DNA of 64,000 nucleotides from Chenopodium formosanum (Eukaryota > Streptophyta > Magnoliopsida > Caryophyllales > Amaranthaceae), in contig CM044877.1 of the NCBI GenBank assembly GCA_024500155.1, positions 29,573,001-29,637,000 on the forward strand, written 5' to 3'. The first letter of the stretch is position 1; each line of letters starts with the position of its first letter. The translations under genes and the position numbers were made by a program. Shown in pieces: positions 33,422-45,429 of the stretch. Below the pieces are notes generated by a model. The model ran no database searches. It saw only the letters and a program-made list of their open reading frames with translations, and was not told the DNA's origin.

Positions 33422-35490
33422 CTCTTCACAACCGAGAAGCCAGCTAGCCCGAACTCTGATGATCTAGGAATCAACCTGCTTTTTGGAATGGAGAAGAATG
33501 AGTCTAAGACGGTCCGCAATAATAACTTCGAACTCGTTCAAACTGTCATAGCAAACAAGGATTTTGACCCCTCTGAGTTAATCGTCCAAGCTGACAACAT
33601 TTCAAGGGGATGGTGCAAGACATTGAAGATCACTACGCCAAGTGGAGAGAAGTTGGAAATAACCGCCGTCGAGGGTCCTATGTTTGATGAGTCTGAGTCG
33701 TCTGGGTCTGAGTCCGAGTTTGAGTCTAAGTCTGTAGACGAGTCCTTAGAGTCTGAAGCCGACCCTCTTTCTGATATACAGTTCAATCCTGAATCTCTTG
33801 TTGAGTCCTCGCTTTCTAGTCCAAATAATTCCGGTGAGGTCGCAGTCGACCTTGCCTCTCTTGATGTACTAGCCAATGAATTCAATAAAATGAGTACCTT
33901 TGCTTACGATGGGTGTCATTCCCCTAGCCCTGATCAATATTGCTTTGCTAATGATAAAAATGACAAAGAAATAATAAAAGCAATGGAAGAACACGAAAAC
34001 AAACAAGCTGTTATCGAAGATATAAAAAAAGTTAACATTTCCAATGATACGACTGTTAAAGAAGTAAAAATTGGATTAACACTAAGTCAAGATGAACGCA
34101 AAGAGATAATTAACTTGCTTAGTGAATTTGTTGATGTATTTGCTTGGTCATACCAAGATATTCCAAGAATTGACAGGGATACAGCTCAGCATACGATACC
34201 ACTCATTCCAGGTATGAAGCCTGTCAAACAAAAGCTACGTCGTATGAAACCCGATGTGGCTCTCAAAATCAAGGAAGAAATCAGGAAGCAGTTGGCCGAA
34301 GGTTTCATCAGAGTATCCAAATATCCAGAATGGATAGCAAATGTGGTTCCAGTTCCAAAGAAGGATGGAAGGGTTAGGATGTGTGTTGATTGCAAGGATC
34401 TCAATAAAGCAAGCCCAAAAGATGGGTTCCCCCTACCTCACATTGACATTCTGGTCGATAACACAGCAAACCATGCACTCCTATCATTCATGGATGGTTA
34501 CGCCGGATATAATCAGGTATTGATGGCCGAAGAAGACATGGAAAAAACCACATTCATCACGCAATGGGGTACATATTACTATACGGTAATGCCATTCGGG
34601 TTGAAAAACGTGGGTGCCACCTACCAAAGAGCAGCTACAACATTGTTACATGACATGATGCACAAAGAGGTGGAGGTCTATGTCGATGATATGATCGTTA
34701 AGTCTAAGGATCGCCCAGGCCATATTATTGCACTTCGCAAGTTCTTTGAAAGACTCCGCAAGTACAACATGAGATTAAATCCAGCAAAATGTGCATTCGG
34801 AGTCACGTCAGGCAAATTACTTGGATACGTGATAAGTTCTCGAGGGATTGAAATAGATCCTACAAAAGTAAAGGCGATCATGGCCATGCCACCACCCAAA
34901 AATGAGAAAGAGATTTGAGGTTTCATTGGAAGGCTGCAGTATATAAGTAGGTTCATATCAAAGCTCACAGGGATATGTGAACCTATATTCAAAAAGCTCA
35001 AGAAAAATGTCCTAGTCACATGGGATGACGTTTGCCAAAAAGCTTTCGACAAAATTAAAGAGTACTTGGCAAACCCACCCGTGCTAGCGCCAGCAATAAC
35101 TGATTTTCCTCTTCGACTCTACCTTACGGTCACAAGAGAAACAATGGGGGCAATGCTAGCACAAGAGATCGAAAGCAAGGAGAATGCAATCTATTATTTG
35201 AGTAAGAAACTTCAAGGATATGAGACGCGATACACACCACTTGAGAAGTTGTGTCTCGCACTTGTATGGGCCGCACAGAAACTAAGACATTACATGCTCA
35301 CTCATACAGTGCATGTCGTGTCCAAGATGGATCCTTTCAAATACTTGTTTGAAAAAGCAACACTCAATGGCAAATTATCAAGGTGGATAGTCAATCTTGC
35401 TCAGTTTGATTTGAGATTTGTGCCACAAAGAGCCATCAAAGGTTCTGCGGTTTCTGACTTCTTAACAGACTTTCCGCTAGAAGAAGTTGA
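33422..35490 (+). pseudogene. Tat1 reverse transcriptase and first RNase H
   Basis: An acidic Ser/Glu linker (33690-33850) precedes RT. The RT blocks are KPVKQKLRRMKPD, WIANVVPVPKKDGRVRMCVD, KDGFPLPHIDILVDN, FMDGYAGYNQV and YYTVMPFGLKNVGATYQR. The active-site VYVDDMIVKSK at about 34675-34707 is intact. The connection has PTKVKAIMAMPPPKNEKEI, then a stop at 34916-34918 that fits CGA to TGA. RNase H follows from about 35100 (LYLTVTRETMGAMLAQE, YETRYTPLEKLCLALVWA). It copies the RNA genome into DNA. Only one stop breaks this part. Confidence 0.9.
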
Positions 35491-37291
35491 AAAAGAAGAA
35501 GATGAGTACGATTTCCCTGACGAAGATTTACTCATGACTGAAGATGATAGCTGGACACTCTATTTCAATGGAGCTTCAAACCAAAAAGGATGTGGTGTAG
35601 GAGTCTTGATCGTATCACCCAATGAAGAGCACATCCCAATTTCCATGAAGCTCGACTTTGATGTCACCAACAATGCCGCAGAATATGAAGCATGCATTTT
35701 GGGGTTAGAAACAGCTGTCGCCTTGGGAATTAAGAAACTTAGAATCTATGGTGATTCTTCACTAATCATTAACCAAATCTCCAAGATATGGAAAGTGAGA
35801 AGTGAAAGTCTTGCTACGTATCAAGCTCATTTAGAAACTCTCACGGAGCAACTAGATGAAGTGGAATATACGTATTTGCCAAGAGAAGAAAACCAATTCG
35901 CCGACGCACTAGCTAAATTAGCATCAATGGTGCGAATTCCAACTGTGACAATCAGAATGCCATTAACCATAGAAAGAAGATATGAGCCGGCTTATGTTCA
36001 TGCACTTGACAATGAACAAGAACTACAAGAAGAAGATGAAGAGCCATGGTATACAGATATCCTTAATTATGTGACAAGAGGAGAATACCCTCCTAATACT
36101 GAGAAAAGGGCACGCCGTGCTTTGAGGCTCCAGGCCTCACAGTATGTGCTCATCAGGGGAGAACTCCACAAGAGAACTACAATGGGGAGAAATCTCTTAT
36201 GCATAGCCAAGAAAGAAGCACAAAAATCCATGGAAAACCTTCATGCCGGTATATGTGGAACACACATGAATGCAAAGATGTTAGTCTAAAAGATTCAACG
36301 ACAAGGTTACTATTGGACTACTATGGAGAGAGATTGTCACGAATACGTCAAGAAATGTATGAAGTGTCAAGTCTACGCAAATTTACAGCATGTTCCACCT
36401 TCGCTTCTCTACACATATACTTCTCCATGGCCTTTCTCCACTTGGGGTATCGACATCATTGGAAAAATAACACCACCAGGATAAGGGGGGCATGAATTCA
36501 TTCTAGTAGCATTCGACTACTTCACCAAATAGGTCGAAGCTGCCTCATATGCCAAGCTCACGGCAAAACACGTAGCTCAATTCATTGAGAAAAATATCAT
36601 ATGCCGATATGGGGTACCACATGAGATGATCAGTGATAATTGAACACATTTCCAAGCCGAATGCGCGAAATTATTACAGAAATATCATATCAAGCATCAC
36701 AGATCATCACCTTACAGACCACAAACAAATGGTGTAGTCGAATCGGCCAACAAAAACGTGAAAACTATCATCGAAAAGATGACAGAAAATTAGAAGGATT
36801 GGCCAAGTAAGTTACATTTCGCCCTTTGGGGATATCGAACCTATGTTCGTACAACAACGGGGGCTACCCCTTTTTCTTTGGTCTATGGAGTTGAAGCTGT
36901 ACAACCAATCGAACTCGAAATCCCTTCTCTTCGAATCGCATTGGAAAGCCAACTAGATGAAGTTGACTGGATTAGAGCAAGATACGATGAACTGGTCTTA
37001 CTTGATAAAAAATGCTTGGCAGCTTTGCATCATGTCCAAACCTACCAACAGCGTATGGCACGACATTTTAATAAAAAAGTCAAGACCAAGAACATCAAAG
37101 AGGGTGACCTAGTGCTTAAGGCACTTCGTAAAAATGTGTTGGATCCAAGAGGAAAATTCAGACCGAATTGGTCAGGCGCGTACATTGTTAAAGTCATCCT
37201 GTCTGGCAGAGCGACACAATTGGTAGACATGGACAGTAACGGCTTTCACAATTTAACCAACTTGGATCAACTCAAGAAATTCTATGCCTAG
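35491..37291 (+). pseudogene. Tat1 second RNase H and integrase
   Basis: The second RNase H has SWTLYFNGASNQKG (the first Asp has become Asn, codon 35567-35569), AAEYEACILGLE, IYGDSSLIINQI and NQFADALAKLAS. Two RNase H domains define the Tat lineage. The integrase has a His/His/Cys/Cys zinc motif (HAGICGTHMNAK, KKCMKCQV), catalytic Asp in GIDIIGK, Asp in ISDN and Glu in VVESANKN. Tail: NIKEGDLVLKALRK, WSGAYIVK, final stop 37289. Nonsense codons are at 36287, 36482, 36530 (Trp in FTKWVEA), 36641 and 36791 (Trp in NWKDW). Confidence 0.9.
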
Positions 37292-37772
37292 TCGCATGGG
37301 TTCATGACCCAATAGAGCTATGTTTGGCCTGATTCCTTTTTAGGATACGTAGGCAACCCCTCAAGGGGGCCCGACCACTTTAAAAAATAAAAATCCTCCC
37401 TCTGTTAATCAAATATGCGCGTCGGTTCAGCATTGCGTCAAGGTTAAAAAAAAAAAAAAAATTGCCGTGACGCGGGAATTTGTAACGTGTCACGGGATTT
37501 TTCACCGTGACACGGTGGAATTTCAAGTTTTCCGTTTTTTTGTGCAACTGCGAATTCATTGTTCGTTTGAGGTTTTTTTTTTCGTTCTTCCATTGCGTTT
37601 GAGTCCTTGACTCGGATAAATAAATAATAAATAAAAGTCATTATAATTTTTTATTTTTAAGGCTGAAATAAATATGCTGTTATTATTGACATAAATGCGA
37701 CTACAATTATTGGCATCATATGCCTTATTTTAAATAAAAATTATAAATCATAAAAAGCAAAGCACTATTGCT
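37292..37772. other. Tat1 spacer between convergent pol and antisense gene 2
   Basis: Starts with the GGATACGTAGGCAACC block that also survives in Tat2 (53206-53250). It holds worn and exact dyad words: CCGTGACGCGG at 37465-37475 and CCGTGACACGG at 37505-37515. The rest is AT-rich. No gene is seen. Confidence 0.65.
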
Positions 37773-39334
37773 CTAATCTCTCTTCACTTTAGGAACATCC
37801 TTCTCTTGGTCAATTAGGTCGGCCTTCACAATTAATGTGTCTTTCGTAGCCCGAACCGTCACACCCCTAGTCGAACTTTCACCCCTTTCACCTTTCTTGA
37901 ATTTTTTCGGTTGTTTCTCCCTATAGACCATCTTTTCTTTACCCTTCCCTTTCACATAATTCTTCTTGGCATTATAGGAGTCTTAAACTCAATGCCTTGT
38001 GTTCTCGGACCTAGACGATCTTTAGGAGGGGCTTTCTTAACTCCAAGACGACTCTTCACATCAGACTTGCGTGATCCGAATCGTTCCCTCCTACTTCTAG
38101 GGTTCAACCATGCCTTGTATGCATTAGACAAAGGAGGAGGAGCTTGGTCACTTGCAGAAACGGTCCACAAAGGTCTTCCAACCCAATAAGTCTCGTACTT
38201 ATGAACGTTACTTTCATGCAACGATACTTCACGAGGACTATCGTTATGCGTGGAACTACTTGTTCAAGTCTATACTGCCGCATCAGTCGAGAAGGGCAAT
38301 AAAAGGTCAGTTTTGAGATACTAGGAACACGGCAATATGGAGTATCATTCGTGCCAACCATCCTAGTAAGCCTCCACCAAGGCACCACCCAACGAATGGA
38401 AAATTCCCTCTTTGCAAAGAAATTTTTCCAATCTTCATACGACATGTTCGCAGAGTAATTCTTTTTCCTGCGGACTAGGTCGTTAGGGCCATATTTTTCA
38501 ACATCGTCGGGGGCTTCAAATAATTCTAAACGCTCCATCAACCAAATCTGCAAATAAGAAAAAATCAGTCATTAAAAAAAATATTAAAAAAAAATAATAA
38601 AAAATTAGCAGATTCCCGTGACACGGCAGGCTTCACCGTGTCACGGCAGACATCCACCGTGACACGGTGCCTGTTTTGTGTCCCGGGGGCTACTCGGAGC
38701 GTATTTTTACCTACAGCAGTACCAGAGAGCCCTTCCTGATGGCTTTCCGGTCAGCTTTTGCTTCGTTAAGGCCACGGAATGTTTCTCCAAGGCACGTCGG
38801 CATAGGAGATCTTCCAGATTCGACATGTTCAAGCACAGACGCTAGACAAGCATGTCCTACCCTACCGTTTGCAAATAAAACCTTGCTAAATATGCAAAAA
38901 ATATATTCCCTTCTATGATATACATGATAAGACTCAGAGATAGGGCGATTAAAATATAAATTTGCAAGTTTTTCTAAGTCTATCTCATTACCAAACAAAA
39001 TTCTATTTAAATCTGGATCTGTTAGATTCAGATGGCGCTCAAAATCTGGGTAATAATATTCACGTATGGTAGGCATGGCAATAAGATTTCTAGCAGGAAA
39101 TCCAAAGATTGCACCGAATTCCTCCGGCAAGGGATATATTTCATCATAATCAAATTTAAAACAATGTGTTTCTGGACTCCAATAATCTAATGCTGCCCTA
39201 AGAAAATCATGTTCAATAGCTACATGTCGCAGGGCTAGCAAATTCCTTACATGAAATAATTCTAACTCTCTTTTTTCAGCATTGGTCAAAGAATAAGACC
39301 AGTCGCGCAATGTATTATCAAAATTCTGAGACAT
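37773..39334 (-). pseudogene. Tat1 antisense gene 2 (DUF7745 or mobile-domain-like), two exons
   Basis: Exon 1 is 39334-38711, starting MSQNFDNTLRDWSYSLTNAE. An upstream ATG at 39385 lies too close to the TATA box. Exon 2 is 38547-37773, about 466 codons in all. The N-terminal half has LRAALDYWSPETHCFKFDYDEIYPLPEEFGAIFGFP. That layout (a WSPETHCF-type motif, then a LPEEFGAIFGFP-type motif) recalls the plant mobile domain and the related plant DUF7745. Exon 2 starts IWLMERLELFEAP and has WVVPWWRLTRMV, YCRVPSISKLTFYCPSRLMRQ, then a Lys/Arg-rich tail, perhaps nuclear. Damage: exon 1 ends TAG where TatH has CAG, and frameshifts lie near 38249 and 37970. Function is unknown. The gene is transcribed against gag-pol. 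Confidence 0.7.
38548..38710 (-). other. Intron of Tat1 antisense gene 2, holding dyad words
   Basis: 163 bp with donor GTAAAA at 38710 and acceptor TTTGCAG ending 38548. Both borders are kept in TatH (17459-17308). Three exact CCGTG-N-CACGG dyads lie inside (38616-38626, 38636-38646, 38657-38667). TatH keeps one exact copy (17406-17416) and one worn copy (17364-17374). Confidence 0.7.
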
Positions 39335-39404
39335 GATTATTGAAATATGAAATTCTAAATTATTTTGTGTTTCATAATTATGCATATCATGAATAAACTG
39401 GTCT

Positions 39405-39413
39405 TATTTTATA
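39405..39413 (-). promoter_or_regulatory. TATA box of Tat1 antisense gene 2
   Basis: TATAAAATA on the minus strand, 71 bp upstream of the chosen ATG. The same box is at 18157-18149 in TatH. Confidence 0.6.
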
Positions 39414-39483
39414 GCAAAAGCGCTCGAAACTGCCCAGAAATTATCTTTTCATACGCGTAAAACACACCGCTGAGTAATACGCG

Positions 39484-39577
39484 TACCCTGACACGGGAAG
39501 TCCCACCGTGTCACGGGAACTTTTGCCGCGACACGGCAAGTTCTGCCATGACACGGTGCATAGTTTCGTGTCACGGC
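39484..39577 (-). promoter_or_regulatory. Dyad cluster upstream of antisense gene 2
   Basis: Five copies of the CCGTG-N-CACGG word in 95 bp, with an exact CCGTGTCACGG at 39506-39516 and one-base variants at 39486, 39526, 39546 and 39567. The cluster starts about 70 bp upstream of the TATA box, the same order and spacing scale as in the Tat1 LTR. Confidence 0.6.
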
Positions 39578-40036
39578 ACCTCACACGTTTTCTTTTTTCA
39601 TCTTTTCGCGTATCTATCCGGATTTTTTTTAGTATTTTATCTTCACCGTTTATTTTTCAGTTTTCTGAGAGTTTTATTTCTGATAAAATTCTCAACTTTT
39701 TTATCTCTATTATTATTATTTATTTTTTTATTTTATTATTATTATTATTATCTTTATTTTATTTATTTATTTATTCATCACTTTAATATTTTATTTCTTT
39801 ATCATTTTATTTATTTTTGCTTGTCTTTTTATTTCTTTTGGGGAAGGTCGGTACCCTCCATTAATCCACTTATGTTTTTAGTCGCGCCATTAATAAATAC
39901 ACGATCACACACAATGTGTCTCAAGCACACACTAACACACAATAATAAATACATAAGCTATGAATAATGTACAAAAGAGTCATAATAAATAAACATGTCA
40001 AGTGTCATCATAGTATGTACAAATAAAAACCCTCGG
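39578..40036. other. Tat1 spacer between the two antisense genes
   Basis: T-rich low-complexity DNA (39700-39860, TTATTATTATT runs) followed by a block shared with TatH (18600-18770: GGGAAGGTCGGTA, ACACAATG, CTCAAGCACACAC). It probably contains the 3' untranslated region of antisense gene 1. No gene is seen. Confidence 0.5.
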
Positions 40037-42604
40037 TCAAAAGTCTCTAGAGCCGGAATCAGTATCATCTCCACCCTGCGAATATGGGAACGGTGAGCTA
40101 AAGAGTCTCTGCATCATCCGGGTACGGGGAGTAGTGTCCCTACTAGTCCCTATGACCCCAGTAGTAGTCAAACTCAAGGCAGGACCCGTCCAGCCGGAAA
40201 ACGGTGTAGACTGGCTCAAAGACACGGGAATCGTCGGTGAAGGCATCATCCCGTACATCGGAACTGAGAACAAGCCCGACACCAGTGGAGGAATCCTGGA
40301 CAATGGAGCTGAAAATGAACCAGGATCCAAGGGAGTCAAAACAGACCCAAGCTCAAGTTGTGGAGGCACTGAAAATGACTGCCGCTGCCCATGACTCTTG
40401 CCCGGAAAGCGCTGGGAAGACTGAGGTTGCTGCCACTAAGCCTCCTAAAACGGTTGAGTAGTCTGAGGCTCTTGCCGAGAATGAGAACGCCGGTGAATCT
40501 CAGGAGAACGTCTACCACGACCAAGCTCCTCCTCGTCCGAGCCTCTATGGCTCGAGCGCGAGCGGGACCTCCGTTGCTCCTGAAAGATACAAAAGCAAAA
40601 GGTGTCAACAATGCAAAATAAAACAAATGGTAGAAGTAAAAAAAAATGAATGATACTTCAAGAACGTCGCTAGAGGTCTGACAACTCGCACCACGCCGAA
40701 GCTTGATGATGCAATTCTTTGGGGCGTCAACCAGCTTCATGAGTCCCATCATTTCCGGGCGGTTAGGCTGAGGATAAAACAAAGAAAAGTTAGTAACAAG
40801 CAGTGTTAAAAGGATGAATAATGCATCAAAAAAACTCACCGGCTCAAAGACCTCGGGCAGAGACTCCTGCGCTTGTCTGTAACCCTTTGGCGCGTCAGCA
40901 ATATAGTCCTCGGTGATACCAACGGCCCCGGGTAGCGGACAGACTGAGGCGGAATCTCGATCCTCCCCATAGGGCGAATAGTAGTCTGAAAATATGATCG
41001 AAAAATCATGTTATTCGACTATTTAAAACAGAGACTAGTAACAAAGATCCTCAAAAGAAATCATACCTCAGGAAGACGGGGTGGAAGAGCCAAAGAGGGA
41101 AGCAAGTCCTGCGCATAATCACCCTCCATGTGCACAAGCTCCTGCCATGGAAAAGTATAGCGCTCTCCCCTGTTTATCAACTCCCTAATCAAGCGTGACT
41201 CCAGCATCGACTCTGGTGAAGATGAGGGCACCACAAAGCGATCGCCGCTATGCTGACGAACGACACGCTCCCCCAAATACCAAACAAAGCGTCCGGTACC
41301 AACCAAAATGGTGCGGTGCGCTGAAAGACGCAAGGCCTCGGGAAGATCATTCATCCCAGCCCAAGGACGATACTGGACATTAATGGCAACCTAAAAACCA
41401 TGAAAAGTTGGAGTGAAACAACGGAAACAACGTCAGAAGGAAAATAACAAGCAACAAAACTAATCCTTACGCCAATAAAAGAGGTGCCTTGGCATAGTAG
41501 TCCACGCAGTGCAGGGAAAGACTCCACCCGCAACTCTCCTCGATCACGCCAGCTGGCCCCGACAGGGAAGTCATGGACTGCTCCACGACGCCGGCGAGGA
41601 GCCAAGCCTGGGAAGTACTCGTAGAACCATAGCTGCAATGAAATGTAATCTTTAGCACATGAGTCGAACAAGTTAAAGTGAAACCAAAAGAGGAAAAGAT
41701 CATCACCTCTACGACTCTCCACAGACCATAGACACTGATGGGAGACTCGTCGTTCAGCTGCCGACACCCATGACGTAGCGATAAGAGAAGGTTGGCGTAT
41801 CCGAGGTTGGCCCAGCTATAGGATCTTATCTCATGGATCCTAACTAAAGAGGGGAGGTAGCAAAGGAGTACGCGTGAACTCTTATCAGGAGAAAGGGTCA
41901 TGGAGATCAGAATTAGGATGAAGATCTGCACTCGCTGCTCAGCCGATGTATCCTCCATGTCAAAGCCACAAGCTAAAACTGAAGCCAGCTCCGATCGCCC
42001 GCTCCTAGGACCACCTCGAGACACTGATCGGACCTAACAAATCAGCTGCCTTAGCCGATCCCCAAGACATATCGGACATCTGAGCTACACCCCGGTCGGT
42101 GAAGCGCAGCCCGCTAATCATACTGAAGTCCAGAGGGGTTACCGTCATCCCCCCCAAGCAAAATGAAAAGTGTTAGTAGTATCCCAGAAATACTCCAACA
42201 ATGCGCGAACGACCGTCGCACCACAACCCCGGGGGTTGCGAAACCCTACCACTGCCGTATAGAAATCTACTAAACCAGCTGATTCCCATTGGGCGTTCGT
42301 AGCAGGATCCCTCGTAATGATCTGTTTAAGTCGAGGAATCAAATCGCCGGCTCTAGAACCGTGGTGGCGAAGCGTGCCGTCGACTATGCCGGAGAGTGAG
42401 CGATGAGAAACATGGTTTTCACAGCAGAAAACTAACTGGTCTGGAGTCCACGGAAGTGGAACCCACCTACCTCTACTCGTAGAAGCCCGAGGCTCAGACT
42501 CTAAGGCATCGTCGTCCATACCCTCAAGAATAGTGGGAGTGTCCTCCCGAAAAGCCTGACGCCGGCCCTGGGTAGAAAGATCGCAGTCCCGTCGCCTAGG
42601 CATG
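40037..42604 (-). pseudogene. Tat1 antisense gene 1, plant mobile domain-like protein, six coding exons
   Basis: Coding exons by GT/AG borders and frame: 42604-41707, 41632-41471, 41390-41067, 40985-40840, 40767-40657 and 40579-40037, about 730 codons. Start ATG at 42603 (MPRRRDCDLS). The mobile-domain core runs VVRALLEYFWDTTNTFHFAWG, MTVTPLDFSMISGLRF, LGYANLLLSLRHG, LQLWFYEYFPGLAP and INVQYRPWAG. The last exon starts Arg/Ser-rich (EQRRSRSRSSHRG) and is then Pro/Ser-rich. A one-base loss near 42147 and another in exon 5 shift the frame. Extra antisense genes are known in Tat elements, and the mobile domain also occurs in other plant transposons. The role is unknown. Confidence 0.75.
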
Positions 42605-43022
42605 CTGTTATAAAGATCTAAATGCTTAGCATCATTTCCTAAGACATTTAATTCAAGTTGCATTTTTATAAAAATAAAGATCTAAATACTTAGCATCATT
42701 TCCTAAGTTGTTTGGTTATTTATCGAATTATACACTAAATTTTTACCTCCAGGCTAAAAATTGGCAAAATTATGGTATTTAGTTTCTCCATGACAAACTA
42801 ATACTACAGTTCTCCTAGCCGCATGATACTATGTTTTCCATGACAATATAGTACATACGCAAAATATGTTTCGAAGCTGCACAAAAACAATGAATCAACA
42901 CATCATGAAATATTTCACAAGGTTTACCACCATATTTTCACCATTTCAAGCGCAAAGAAGTAACATGAACATCATTTCACAAAAGTAGTACCCAAAAATG
43001 GTGATTTGCTCAATTCTCCATC

Positions 43023-45429
43023 TGATGAGTGACATTTATGTCACTCTTAGGGAGTAGTTTTAGAGTCATTTTCGTGTTTATTTTATCTTATTTTCCCTTT
43101 CTTTCTCTTGTTTTCTTTTTAATAAAGTTTCTTGTTTATTTGGTGATTTTGGAGCGTTTTAGTTTATTTTCTTCATTTTATTAGCTTCAGTTTATTTTCG
43201 TATTTTATTGTACTTTATTTGCTTGTATAGTTTTTGTTTATTTTTATTAGTTTAGTTTTATGTCTCTTATTTTCTATTTCTTTTTATCTATTTCTTTTTT
43301 ATTTATATTATTCTATTCGTCGTGGTTTTGTTTTATTTCGTCCTTTGTTTATTTTCATTTTATTTTATTTTATCTTTGTCCCGATTCTCCCTCTGTTTTT
43401 ATTTGGTTGTGTAGGATCGTGCTCGGAGGTCGGAGGCTCGGGTCAAAGGTGTCAGTCCAAGAAGCTTTCAAGCCCCAAAGCTGCTGCCCAACCTTATCCA
43501 TCACCGCACCCTTCATTATCCTACACCACCCCAAGCCAAAGCCCCTGCTTCATCCCTGCTCCACCAGCCGCAACAGCATAAACCATACACCACCTTCGCA
43601 AACACCACACGCACCAGCCCATTCACTCACCTGCTGCCACCCTCACACCACTCACCCCTAGCAATCACCACCTGACCACCAATTGCAGCAGCCACACAAC
43701 AGCATCTACTCCCTGCTCTCACCACCTCATAGCTGCTGCCTCCTTCAACCAACACAACTCCCCTGCACCAATCGACTCAACCAACAACAGCCACCAGTCG
43801 CCAATCCCCAACCCATCCAATTACCACCAGCCGCGCCACCGTTCTCAACCACCAACCGACCGCAACCCCGCAATTACCAACACCACCAACACCAACGCAA
43901 TCAGCCGCACCTAAACCGGCAACATCAATCCACCAATTCACATAAGCATTTCGGCCCCGCAATTAAGCAATTTAGAACAAATTGAAAATCAATCAAGTTC
44001 GAGCATACCGTTTGTGGTTCGATCGAACTTCGAGTCAGAGACTTTGTGGGTTTTGTTATTCGAAGAGGAGTGGTCGAACATACCCATGGTTCGACCGAAC
44101 CAACCCCGTAGTTCGGCCGCACCAACCCACGGTTCGACCGAACCGCTTCACGAGACTCGCGCATGGTTTTTAAAGAGGGTCGAACGACCACGATTTGATG
44201 ATGATAGTTGATGAACGGTGGTGATGGTGGTGCGTTTCAATGGAGATAGAGCATCCATGAATTGGGAAGAGGGGAAAATCGGGTAGCTGATGTTTTAGGG
44301 GGTTTTGGTTTTCTTTTTTCTTTTTCTTTTATTTTTATTTCCTTTCCTTTTCCTTTTCTTATTTCTTTTCTCTTTTGTTTTCTTTTCTTTTTATTTGATT
44401 TTATTTTTATTTCCTTTTCTTTCTTTATTTTATTTCCTTCTTTTATTTCTCCTTTATTTTTCCTAGTTTTATTAGCTTAGTATAAATACCCAATTTTGGG
44501 GTAATTAGAAAAAAAAGGCAATAACTATCTATTCTTCTCTCTAATTAGTTTTAGGTTAAGTTAGGATTAGTATTCTTTGGTAGAGAGAGAAAGTGAGGTT
44601 TTCTTCATTAATGAACTTGGATTTTGAAGAAGGAGCTTTTTCAATCCTTTGTAGACCTTCATCTTCAATTAATGAGCAATTTCTTACTCTCTTTCTTTAC
44701 CTTTGTTCTTGATTTTGTTTATTTGCTTTTATTTTTCTTCTTTGCTTATTAATCATGTTGATGCTTATTGATTTGATGATTGATATTGTTTTCAACATGA
44801 TTTGTGAGTAGTCACCTAGCCAAGGGTGTGGGGATGGTGTAGTTGTTAATTGATTCATGCTTATGATGTTGGGGTTATGTTAATGGTGATTAAAGTCTTT
44901 GCATGCTTGATATTCTTTGGTCTTTCTTGCAAGTGCACATTGTTAGTTGATCAAAGATGAGTCTTTACTAACAAGTAACGGAAGTTAACTTAGTTGAGAT
45001 TCATTACTATCGATTGTTATTTAATAGTACCTCCTAGTATATGGTTCTAATGTGGAAACATAGAGGCTATGTTAGGAGAAGCCAATTGACCCCGGAAGGC
45101 GGCTAGATTGGACCCTTTACTTCGATATTCATGTATGTTTAGTTTACCATTGGTATGCTACTTTGTTATTGTATGGTCAAGCGTCAACTTCACCTACCCA
45201 TTTCCCTTGGTGCCTTAATGTTTTATTTCTTGTTTTAGCATTTTTAGACTTTAGTTTATTTATTCCCTATTACGGACTAGCTTAATTGTCGATAACATTT
45301 GGTGGTGTTTACCGTTCTCTGTGGTTCGACCCCTATGCTTGCCTTATACTCGTATTAGGTTTGTTTAGGTTGTATAAATTGTATTTGATCTAGGGATAGA
45401 TAATTGACGATGCGTTTATTCCCTTGTCA
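43023..45429 (+). repeat. Solo Athila-type LTR inside Tat1
   Basis: 2407 bp, TGATGAGT to CCTTGTCA, flanked by CCATC at 43018-43022 and 45430-45434. It is related to the AthA LTR but clearly diverged, with insertions near 43270-43400 and 43430-43980. No interior follows, so the interior was lost by recombination between two LTRs. The empty site is visible in TatH near 62995-63015. It holds a dyad cluster at 43995-44190, with GTTCGATCGAAC at 44017-44028 and GGTTCGACCGAACC at 44088-44101 and 44131-44144, and TATAAATA at 44481-44488. Confidence 0.92.
43995..44190 (+). promoter_or_regulatory. GGTTCGACCGAACC dyad cluster in solo LTR
   Basis: The richest version of the Athila word cluster: one perfect 12-bp palindrome, two perfect 14-bp dyads, and worn copies GTGGTCGAAC, GTAGTTCGGCC and GGGTCGAACGACC. 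It lies about 290 bp before the TATA box. Confidence 0.6.

Noticed and set aside
43430..43985. His/Pro/Thr-rich frames (43434-43985)
   Set aside because: They lie in a C/A-rich part of the solo LTR leader and are open only because the sequence is compositionally biased.
44088..44144. tRNA gene suggested by GGTTCGANNC (B-box) matches
   Set aside because: No A box, no cloverleaf and no tRNA-sized unit. The matches are part of the dyad cluster.
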